From assembly GCA_018064855.1 (NCBI GenBank), contig JAGHUM010000001.1, positions 58,521-122,520 on the forward strand: a stretch of DNA of 64,000 bases, read 5' to 3'. The notes beneath the pieces are model-generated. The model was not told the DNA's origin and searched no databases. It saw only the letters and a program-made list of their open reading frames with translations. Origin of the DNA: Candidatus Physcocola equi. GTDB taxonomy: Bacteria; Bacteroidota; Bacteroidia; Bacteroidales; Paludibacteraceae. This document shows positions 1 through 8,048 of the stretch, piece by piece (within the stretch, counting starts at the first letter, position 1; each line of letters starts with the position of its first letter). The position numbers and the translations under genes are program-made.

Positions 1-186
1 CAGGCCGAAAGCAGCGGTCTTACCTGTGCCTGTCTGAGCAAGAGCGACGAGGTCGGTGGTGTTGTTTTCTTTGTCGAGAAGGAATGGAATGGTTTTTTCC
101 TGGATAGGCATTGCTTGTTCAAAACCAAGTTCGCCTACGGCGCGGAGCAGTTCCTCACGGAGCCCCAATTCTTCAAATGTTGCCAT
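1..186 (-). CDS. DEAD-box RNA helicase, N-terminal fragment (runs off window)
   Basis: Only the first 62 codons are in the window. The start is the ATG whose complement is at 184-186. The fragment shows the Q motif ([19 protein letters not shown] followed by PIQEKTI) and the Walker A motif I ([13 protein letters not shown]), the diagnostic N-terminal signature of ATP-dependent DEAD-box RNA helicases such as RhlE/DeaD. These unwind short RNA duplexes in ribosome assembly or mRNA decay. Which paralogue it is cannot be told without the C-terminus. A TAnnTTTG-type box lies upstream on the same strand at 274-281. Confidence 0.93.
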   Translation of the reverse strand, partial: MATFEELGLREELLRAVGELGFEQAMPIQEKTIPFLLDKENNTTDLVALAQTGTGKTAAFGL

Positions 187-273
187 AAAAATGTGTTAGA
201 ATGTTAAAAAGATAGCGCGCACATTTTCATCTCAACCCATTCTCCGAAAACCTGCGCCTTTCAAAAAATTGTG

Positions 274-281
274 CAAAAGTA
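274..281 (-). promoter_or_regulatory. Bacteroidota -7 promoter box (TACTTTTG) for the helicase gene
   Basis: On the minus strand the bases read TACTTTTG, matching the TAnnTTTG -7 consensus of the Bacteroidota primary sigma factor. The box lies about 90 bases before the helicase ATG. No clear -33 TTTG is present at the usual 19-21 base spacing, so this is a prediction from one element only. Confidence 0.45.
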
Positions 282-407
282 CGAAAAAAGAACGAGTTTA
301 CCTACATAATTGAAAATCTTTGTTTTCCATTGTCTTGATAAAAATGCGTGGCGGGCGAAAAAATGGAGGAATGTTGATAACTCTTATATACAATGGAAGA
401 CTATTTT

Positions 408-438
408 TTTGCAGAGTGGAATTTTCTTTTTATTTTTG
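408..438 (+). promoter_or_regulatory. Promoter TTTG-N19-TATTTTTG for the giant secreted protein gene
   Basis: TTTG at 408-411 and TATTTTTG at 431-438 are separated by 19 bases, a full match to the TTTG / TAnnTTTG Bacteroidota promoter. It lies 36 bases before the ATG at 475, which would give a short leader of about 30 bases. Confidence 0.65.
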
Positions 439-474
439 GGGAACTTTTATTTAATAGGGTAAATAATAGATATC

Positions 475-3400
475 ATGAAAATACATAAAATTTTGCTTTC
501 TTTAGCGCTTGTCATGAGCGCTGTGGGAACAGCATTTTCCCAATCGATGATTATTACCGGAGGTAATGACCATGGTATTGCTTTGTGTAATAAGGGCCAG
601 ATCCTGGCGTGGGGGTACAATGCTGGAAACCGTTTGTGTTTGCTTGACGCTAATGATGCGGGTAAATCTGTAGTGTCATCTCCAAGTTTGGTAAATACTG
701 GTAATTTGACATTCTCTATGCTTTCTGCAGGATCGGGCGGTCATAGCGTGGCACTTTCTTGTAACAAGGTGGTTTATTGCTGGGGTGGTAATGACTTCGG
801 CCAATGTGGTCGTCCTGCAGGTGGTGAAGGCTCATACATTGAAGGCGGCAAACCGGTTCCTGTGTATAAAGGAGAAACAGAAGTTGGTTACGACGAAGAT
901 GGAAAGGAAGGTGGTGAGTATTTGGGTAATGTGAAATATATTACGGCTACTACTGCAGCGTCTTTGGCCATCTTGGACGACGGTACAGGACGTGTTGTCA
1001 TTTGGGGTGGTAATATGTCTGGTGGTGGTGGTGTAATTGAAACACCATCTTATACACCAGTGTTTGTTCGTGATGCAAATGGTGATCCTATAAAAAATGT
1101 AATTCATATAACAGGTGGAGACAACAACGTCATGCTTATCGTAGGTTCTTCTCCGGAAGACAAGGTGGGCACTGTGTATTCAATCGGTAACTGGAATGGA
1201 CGTGGTGGTAATGGCCAGGCTTCTTCATTTACCGCAGCTCCAGTAGAAATCGGAGACGGTACCGGCAAGAAAAGTTCAAAAAAGAACTTGACTAATGTGC
1301 GTAACTGTGGTATTGCTGACGTAGGCGCGTTTGCTGTGGATGGCACAACCGGTTATGTGTATGGCTGGGGTAATGGTGGCTGGGGCTGTATGAACGGTCT
1401 TAAAAACAACAACACCAGCACTTATGCTGAAAAAGTGATTTCGGGTGAATATGAAACGATTTCAGGAGAACCATATTTGACTAATGTCACACAGGTTATT
1501 GGTGGTAACGGATGTGGCACTGCGGTAACCAGCGAAGGTTATGTGCTTTTCTGGGGTAATAATACTGCTGCAGACGGAACAACTCGTAGTGGTGGTGTGG
1601 CCCCTAATTCGTCAGTTGGAGAAAGTACCTGTAAATCAGGTCCTGTTTTTGCTAATTATTGTGCTGGAGAACATGGTTATTCTAAAGAAACACGTGTGGA
1701 CGATGCTATTGCAATTGCTCGTGGAGACCTTTATGGTTTTATGGTGAATGCTGATGGTAAGTTCTATGCCTGGGGCTCAACTGCACGTCCTGGGACTGGA
1801 GCTCCAGCCCATGTCGGTAACTTGGGTATCGGAAAAGATGAATATGTGAGCACATGTTTCCGTGAAATCGAAATCAACTGTACTCCGCAGGATATTTGTC
1901 CAGAAGCCTTTATGGTGGGTCCTCGTTATAAGTGTCCTGGCGAGCCTGACACATTGTTCTGTGGTTTTACCGCAACAAAGGGTAGCGAAGATAACTACTA
2001 TTATCAATGGTCGAAAGATGGTGTGATTCTCAACACCTCGAAACCTACTGACGATAAAGCGACTCGTAAGGCCGATAAATATAATGTGGCTTCTCTCATT
2101 ATTGATGAAGAGGGTCAATATCGTGTGGATATTATGTACGTTGGTTTGAACGTACCTTGTGACAACTGTCCTGAAACATTTGCGGAAGTTGAGGTGATCG
2201 ACATGCAGATGCCTATCGATACGTTGATAAAGACCTCTTGTGTGGCTGAACCGTTGAGCCCTACTGCCGCAGATCAGATTTGTTACAATTTCTCAGTCAA
2301 CACTAAGTTCTATAAATCTGGAGCCAATACCTCTTGGCAGGTTTTCTCTAGCAAGGATCCAAAGAAAGGAGAAAAGGGCTTGTTGGAAAAACCTCTAGAT
2401 ATAAAGGCTGGCGGTGATGGCGAGTTTTGTGTGACTGGAGCGGACGTGACTGTTAACGACAACAAAGATGAGTTGTCTAAAGATACCACTTATTCTATTT
2501 GGTTGGAAGATGTGACCAAACAGGATATGCATATCTACAAAGGTCAGAAAACTACAGGATCTGGCTCATTCCAAAGTTATGGTCTTTTGCTTCAGTGCTG
2601 GAGTGATGCAGAATTGGCGTCATTTGATTTGGTTTTGAAATCATACAGTGGTACTGCAACTGCAAAAGTTACTCCTACTATTTATAAGGCTGTATTGAAC
2701 GACCAAGGTGAGTACGTGGTTGGCTCTGTTTTCTTGAAGGGTGAGACTCAGACATTGGAGTTTGGCGCTACCGAAACAGCTGTGACAGTTGACTGTGGCG
2801 GCATGAAGTTGACAGGAAACTCTCAGCGTGGTTCAGTTTATGTATTGGGTATGACGTTTGATGGAAACTGTAATATGTCCCTTTTTGATGTGACTCATGA
2901 ACAGAACTCACCTTTGTTTGGCACACCTGTAAAAGATGATTTGACCGGTACTGCAGTTTTGGCAATCGGTGCAACTGCTAACCAGTACAACAGTATGGCA
3001 ACCCCAAGTGACAAACTTCCATATGTGAATGTTACCTTCTCGAAGTTGACCGATTACGACTGTGGACGTATCGAATTGACTTCTCGTTACTGGTGTCCTC
3101 CATGTAATCGTCCTGACAAGTTGACAAATCTTATAGAGACTTCTCACGAAAAATTGAATGCAACGGGAGATACTATCAAACTTTGTAAGGAAGATCCAGA
3201 TGCAGCATTTGAAGTCAATGGTATCACAAAGGCAAGCGATCCTTCTGCTAAGTTCGATATCCTTTGGTATGACGACCCTGCCATGACCAAAGAATTGAAA
3301 CTCCCAGAAACAGCGTCTTCTTCAGATTATTCTGTTGCTTGGCTCGATTTGACAGAAGGTGAAAGCAGAACTTATTATGTGAAAGTACGCGATCATGACA

Positions 3401-6400
3401 AGTCTGATGCAAGTTCTTGCTATGTATTCGACAGCATCGTAGTAAAGGCTAATCCTAAGCCTAAGAAAGCTGAATTAGAATTTGATCCTTATTGTGAAGG
3501 CGCTCTTTCTGATGCAACTGCTGACGCAATGGTAAAGAAAGCGTTTGAAATCGCAGGTTTCATATCAAAAGTTACCAGCCCTGAAAGTGCTGAAATTACT
3601 GCTGCTAATTTTGCAACTGATTTGAAAAACCGTACAGCAGGTGTTCATACCTATGATATCACTCTCGTGGATGAAGAAACAGGTTGCGAAAGCGACCCTG
3701 CTACTTTCGACATCACTGTAAACGCTATCCCAGATAAACCATTGACAACTGAGTTGGCAATGCTTAAAGCCAACGAAACCCAGTCGGTTGCTTCTGGTGC
3801 GACTATTTTGACAGACCACACTGCAACGTGGTACACAACATCGGATTTGACCGATGGTAATGCTTCTGCTCCTAAACAGGATAAGAGCACTGCTGGTACT
3901 TATTATTATTATGTAAGCCAAACCTCTCCTGAAGGATGTGTCAGCGATACTGCAACTGTAACGGTAGTAGTGAATGATGCTCCTAAACCAAATGTTCGCG
4001 ATACAATCATTTGTGTTGGCGAATTGGTGGATGTGGAAAAACAGGTGACTAAATTGAGTGCGGAATACACACTCAATTGGTACACTTCGGAAGACGCGGA
4101 AAAAGGAACAGGATTGCCATCTATGACTTTCTCAAGAACAACTCCTGGTGTTGAGACTTATTATGTTTCTCAGACAAACACTACAACTAATGCTGAAAGT
4201 GATAAGAACAAATTCACTGTGGAAGTTCGTGGCGTTGATAAAGCAAAAGTAGAAATCGCAGAAACCACATATTGTAAAGGAGCCGATGCTGCTAATTTGC
4301 AAACAATGGTAAGTGCAGTTTCTAATGAGGCTTCATACCTTTATGCTGATGGTTTTGAATGGACAACCGAAGGTGGTGCTCCATTGTCTGCAGCCGATAT
4401 GGTTCCATCTACTGCAGTTGGTGTTTCTACATCATCTATTTTCAACGTAAAACAAACTTACACGATTCCAACGTCTGGTGATGTATGTAAGGGCGAAAAT
4501 GTCCAGGTGACTGTCAATGTTACTGTCGTTGATAAACCTGTAGTTAAACAAGTGAACTACTTGAAGACAGACGCAGCCGACAACGGTGGCAAATTCAAGG
4601 ATTTGCTTAGCCAAAAAGCAGATGCAGCTACTGCATTGACAGGTTGCTCATTGGTTTGGTATGAGGCTGATGGAACTACTCAAATAACTGGTACACCTGT
4701 TCCTCCATACGATCCAAGCTTGGATAAGGATGTTGAACTTTACTACTGGGTTAAGCAGGTAGATGCTAATGGTTGTGAAAGCGATTTGGAAAAAGTGACA
4801 GTAGTCATTTCTTCATCTCCAACACCAGAAGCCATTCATGTGGCATATTGTGAAGGTGACGACTCTGCAACACCGCTTTCTGCAACTATTGTACCTGCAG
4901 ATGGTGAAAGTGAAGGAAACTACGAACTTGTTTGGTATAAGGAAAATCCTAACAACAAGACAACTGCTGCCGATAAGGCAAAATTGGAATTGACTGCCGC
5001 ACCAACTCCTTCTGTAGAAATCACTGATGGATCGGTAAAACAGATTTATTCTTATTGGGTGGCTCAACGTCACACTGTAACAAAGGCTGTCAGCCGTGCT
5101 ATTGAGGTTTGTGACACAGTCTTCGCAAAACCACAATTGATTACCAAAAATCCTTCACCTGTTTGCTCTCCTGCAACAGTCAATTTGAAGTCTAAAGAAC
5201 TTTGGTCTTGTGCTTACCCAGAAGAACTTACTTTGGTGATGGCATGGACTGAAAAAGGACAGTCTAACGAAGTGGAATCTCCTGAAACAATTGCAAAGAG
5301 TGGAACTTATTACGCTCAGGCTTATTTCTTGGTTAGAGGCAAACAGTGTGTATCTAACCTTGGAGAAATTAATGTTGATATTCACTTCTTGGAAGGTCTT
5401 GCTATCGACGCATCTCTAACAACTTGTCCAGATAAGACTGTTGATCTCAAGGCTGTGACCGATAAAGTCAATCCAAGTGGTGACATCAAATATACTTGGA
5501 CTTCTGCCGATAATGGTGACAGTAAAACTTTGACATCTGCTACTTATACAACACCTGCTTTACCAGGCCCTGCAGATAAGAAATATACTTACACTCTCAC
5601 AGCTTCTGCTGGTGCTTGTGTGGATATACCAGCAAAAGCATCTCACACCATTACAATCGGTGATGGACCTGTGACAGGTTCTGTGATTTTCTCTGAAGCA
5701 GGAAACTCAGAATCAACCACAGGAAATGGTGAAACTGTTGAACCTACTGGAATGGTATTCTATTCTTGCGGTAATCCGTTTACTCTTGATGTATCAAATA
5801 TCGATGGAGATAAGGATTTCGTATGGACAGAAAACAATGCTCCTGCGGGAACTGGTGCCACACTCAACGTGACAGATCCTAAGAACACAACATATCATGT
5901 TGCATATACAAAAACTTGTGCTACTGGTTTTGATATCCAAATTATCAATGTTCCTTTGAAGGCAACATCTACTAATACAGATGTCGAAATCTGTGAAGGT
6001 GATAATTTTGAGGCCAAGGTGAATGTGGTTTGTTCAGAAAACTCTTACCGCATCAATTGGTACAAAGACAAAGTCAGCATGGGTGTGAGCGATCCATCAA
6101 TTTCATTCACTCCAGCATTAGCTTCATATAACGGCGTTTATTCTTATGAGGTAACCAACCGTGGTTGTAAGGTTGAAGGTGAAATTGCAAATGGTGCACC
6201 ATTGCACGTTAAGCCTTTTATCAAATTCAATGTGCCTAACTCTAAGATTTCTGCAGCTACTGAAACTCCAACGTTTGTTGCTTCTCGCGACAGTCTCTTG
6301 AGTGTTAAACTCGACTTTGAAGTTCCTTTTGGCGCGGTGCCACAGAATATCACATGGACAGAAAATGGTGCCCCTGCAGGCTCATCAAACCCACTTTCAT

Positions 6401-7788
6401 TGAAGGTTGATAGGGATCATACGTTGAAGGTAGAAGTCTCAGATGACAATTACTGCTCGGCAGACACCATGATTCAGATTTATGTGGATGCACGTCTTCA
6501 ACTTTCTGCTCAACTTGATGCGCAGATGTGTGCAAGCGATAGTCGTGAACTCACAATCGATACTGCAGGTACTGGTGCATTCTTCTTCCCAGACAATATG
6601 AAGTTGTATGTGGAAGAAACCTCAAATGGTCAGACTCGTATCATTGACCGAGGCTGGAATGCTGATGCCAATGGTATTATCAGTATCAATGTTGCTCCTG
6701 AAAAAGATGCAACTTATGTGGTTCATTTTGAATACAGTGATGAAACTGGCGTTTACAAACAGAGCAAGTCTGTAGAAAAGTCCATCATCGTTCTCCCTCC
6801 GATTGAGATTGAGGTGCCAGAAGGCTTGATGGTCTGTGGTGACGGCTCTACTGAACTGGATGTGAAACTGGTCTCTTATTCGCCAAGCGACATCACGCTT
6901 TCTTGGGAGGGCCCTTCTATCCTTTCTGAAAATCGTTCGGAAATAACCGTTAATCCTCAGTTCCAGAGTGAATATGGTGATAAGGAGAATGTGGTTTATA
7001 CTGTAACAGCTTCTTACAGTACTTGCCACGATTTGAAGAAAGAGATCTATGTTCAAGTCCACCGTCCGCTCGAAGGTAATATTATCGCTCCTGAAATCAT
7101 TTGCGAAGGCGATGAAGCTACAGTGGATGCAACTTCATATTCGGCTTATGAATATAAGTGGTCTTGCTCAACTGATACAACTGTTAATACAATCACTTCT
7201 TCATATTTCACAACACGTCCTTCAATGACTTCTATATATCGCGTAGAAATGTTGCGTGGGGAATGTAAGGCAAGTGACAAAGTTGAAGTGAAGGTATCTT
7301 CTCTTCCTCATATTGTTCAGATCGACTCACTCTACTTCAACCGTCGTGAATTCCAGGTTGCAGGTGGTACTGCTCCTTATGTTTATTGGTACGATGGCGG
7401 CGAAGATACAGCGTCGAGCAATTCGGTATTTGAAAAGATCCCTTATGGTCTTCATACTGCTCATGTGAAAGACGATGCTGGTTGTATGTCAGACACTACT
7501 TTTGTGGTTGATGCACCTGCTATTAAGATTCCAAACATTCTCACTCCAAACGGAGACGGCGTGAATGAATACTTTACTACTGATATCATTCGTGATGCGT
7601 TCCCTAATGCTGTTATCTCAATATACGACCGTTGGGGTAAATTGATTTCACGCTATAACGGATCTGAATTAGGTTGGGATGGTACTTACAATGGCAAACT
7701 GATGCCAAGTACCGACTACTGGTATGAAATTGAAGTGAAAGAATTGAAGAAGACCTTTACAGGTCACTTCACTTTGCTCAGACAATAA
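475..7788 (+). CDS. Giant secreted adhesin-like protein: RCC1-type propeller, Ig-like modules, T9SS type-B sorting domain
   Basis: 2,437 residues. Residues 1-22 are a signal peptide ending ...GTAFS. Residues about 25-465 carry seven RCC1-like units, each with a G-x-(V/I/L)-x-x-W-G core (LAWGYN, VYCWGGN, VVIWGGN, VYSIGNW, VYGWGNG, VLFWGNN, FYAWGST), the number expected for one closed seven-bladed propeller. From about 490 to 2300 there are many cysteine-containing Ig/PKD-like modules with recurring W-Y and C-E-G-D motifs. The last ~85 residues (ILTPNGDGVNEYF, then YDRWGKLI and a W-D-G-T-Y-N-G motif) are a CHU_C/type-B T9SS sorting domain as in gliding-motility adhesins. I infer a cell-surface or released protein binding protein or glycan. 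It is monocistronic: its own promoter is upstream and a terminator follows at 7809-7841. The target is unknown. Confidence 0.9.
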   Translation: MKIHKILLSLALVMSAVGTAFSQSMIITGGNDHGIALCNKGQILAWGYNAGNRLCLLDANDAGKSVVSSPSLVNTGNLTFSMLSAGSGGHSVALSCNKVVYCWGGNDFGQCGRPAGGEGSYIEGGKPVPVYKGETEVGYDEDGKEGGEYLGNVKYITATTAASLAILDDGTGRVVIWGGNMSGGGGVIETPSYTPVFVRDANGDPIKNVIHITGGDNNVMLIVGSSPEDKVGTVYSIGNWNGRGGNGQASSFTAAPVEIGDGTGKKSSKKNLTNVRNCGIADVGAFAVDGTTGYVYGWGNGGWGCMNGLKNNNTSTYAEKVISGEYETISGEPYLTNVTQVIGGNGCGTAVTSEGYVLFWGNNTAADGTTRSGGVAPNSSVGESTCKSGPVFANYCAGEHGYSKETRVDDAIAIARGDLYGFMVNADGKFYAWGSTARPGTGAPAHVGNLGIGKDEYVSTCFREIEINCTPQDICPEAFMVGPRYKCPGEPDTLFCGFTATKGSEDNYYYQWSKDGVILNTSKPTDDKATRKADKYNVASLIIDEEGQYRVDIMYVGLNVPCDNCPETFAEVEVIDMQMPIDTLIKTSCVAEPLSPTAADQICYNFSVNTKFYKSGANTSWQVFSSKDPKKGEKGLLEKPLDIKAGGDGEFCVTGADVTVNDNKDELSKDTTYSIWLEDVTKQDMHIYKGQKTTGSGSFQSYGLLLQCWSDAELASFDLVLKSYSGTATAKVTPTIYKAVLNDQGEYVVGSVFLKGETQTLEFGATETAVTVDCGGMKLTGNSQRGSVYVLGMTFDGNCNMSLFDVTHEQNSPLFGTPVKDDLTGTAVLAIGATANQYNSMATPSDKLPYVNVTFSKLTDYDCGRIELTSRYWCPPCNRPDKLTNLIETSHEKLNATGDTIKLCKEDPDAAFEVNGITKASDPSAKFDILWYDDPAMTKELKLPETASSSDYSVAWLDLTEGESRTYYVKVRDHDKSDASSCYVFDSIVVKANPKPKKAELEFDPYCEGALSDATADAMVKKAFEIAGFISKVTSPESAEITAANFATDLKNRTAGVHTYDITLVDEETGCESDPATFDITVNAIPDKPLTTELAMLKANETQSVASGATILTDHTATWYTTSDLTDGNASAPKQDKSTAGTYYYYVSQTSPEGCVSDTATVTVVVNDAPKPNVRDTIICVGELVDVEKQVTKLSAEYTLNWYTSEDAEKGTGLPSMTFSRTTPGVETYYVSQTNTTTNAESDKNKFTVEVRGVDKAKVEIAETTYCKGADAANLQTMVSAVSNEASYLYADGFEWTTEGGAPLSAADMVPSTAVGVSTSSIFNVKQTYTIPTSGDVCKGENVQVTVNVTVVDKPVVKQVNYLKTDAADNGGKFKDLLSQKADAATALTGCSLVWYEADGTTQITGTPVPPYDPSLDKDVELYYWVKQVDANGCESDLEKVTVVISSSPTPEAIHVAYCEGDDSATPLSATIVPADGESEGNYELVWYKENPNNKTTAADKAKLELTAAPTPSVEITDGSVKQIYSYWVAQRHTVTKAVSRAIEVCDTVFAKPQLITKNPSPVCSPATVNLKSKELWSCAYPEELTLVMAWTEKGQSNEVESPETIAKSGTYYAQAYFLVRGKQCVSNLGEINVDIHFLEGLAIDASLTTCPDKTVDLKAVTDKVNPSGDIKYTWTSADNGDSKTLTSATYTTPALPGPADKKYTYTLTASAGACVDIPAKASHTITIGDGPVTGSVIFSEAGNSESTTGNGETVEPTGMVFYSCGNPFTLDVSNIDGDKDFVWTENNAPAGTGATLNVTDPKNTTYHVAYTKTCATGFDIQIINVPLKATSTNTDVEICEGDNFEAKVNVVCSENSYRINWYKDKVSMGVSDPSISFTPALASYNGVYSYEVTNRGCKVEGEIANGAPLHVKPFIKFNVPNSKISAATETPTFVASRDSLLSVKLDFEVPFGAVPQNITWTENGAPAGSSNPLSLKVDRDHTLKVEVSDDNYCSADTMIQIYVDARLQLSAQLDAQMCASDSRELTIDTAGTGAFFFPDNMKLYVEETSNGQTRIIDRGWNADANGIISINVAPEKDATYVVHFEYSDETGVYKQSKSVEKSIIVLPPIEIEVPEGLMVCGDGSTELDVKLVSYSPSDITLSWEGPSILSENRSEITVNPQFQSEYGDKENVVYTVTASYSTCHDLKKEIYVQVHRPLEGNIIAPEIICEGDEATVDATSYSAYEYKWSCSTDTTVNTITSSYFTTRPSMTSIYRVEMLRGECKASDKVEVKVSSLPHIVQIDSLYFNRREFQVAGGTAPYVYWYDGGEDTASSNSVFEKIPYGLHTAHVKDDAGCMSDTTFVVDAPAIKIPNILTPNGDGVNEYFTTDIIRDAFPNAVISIYDRWGKLISRYNGSELGWDGTYNGKLMPSTDYWYEIEVKELKKTFTGHFTLLRQ

Positions 7789-7808
7789 ATATAAATTGTT
7801 TATTTGAC

Positions 7809-7841
7809 AAAAAAGCATCGGATTTTATCCGGTGCTTTTTT
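7809..7841 (+). terminator. Intrinsic terminator after the giant secreted protein
   Basis: AAAAAAGCATCGGAT pairs with ATCCGGTGCTTTTTT (one G-T wobble) around a loop of two or three T. The hairpin ends in a T run and starts 21 bases after the stop codon. Confidence 0.9.
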
Positions 7842-7979
7842 GTTTATATGATATATTTACATTCCTCCATTTTTTTTCACTTTTTCTGCTTGAAAAATCC
7901 AATTATCAAATTATCGAACAGATTACTTTTGTTTTGTCGAATAATTGGAGTTTTTGGCATAAGATTTTAGAAAATCATA

Positions 7980-7987
7980 TATATTTG
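7980..7987 (+). promoter_or_regulatory. -7 box TATATTTG upstream of the PL11 lyase gene
   Basis: This is an exact TAnnTTTG match 61 bases before the chosen ATG at 8049. TTTGG at 7953-7957 could serve as the -33 element, with 22-23 bases between, slightly long. Confidence 0.5.
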
Positions 7988-8048
7988 TAACAAAAGAAAA
8001 GTGTTGAATTTTTCTCGTACTCTTAAATCAAATATTGCAATTTATATC

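Noticed and set aside
8001..8048. Upstream ATG for the PL11 lyase
   Set aside because: It would put 16 polar residues before a clear signal peptide and lies only 14 bases after the -7 box at 7980-7987.
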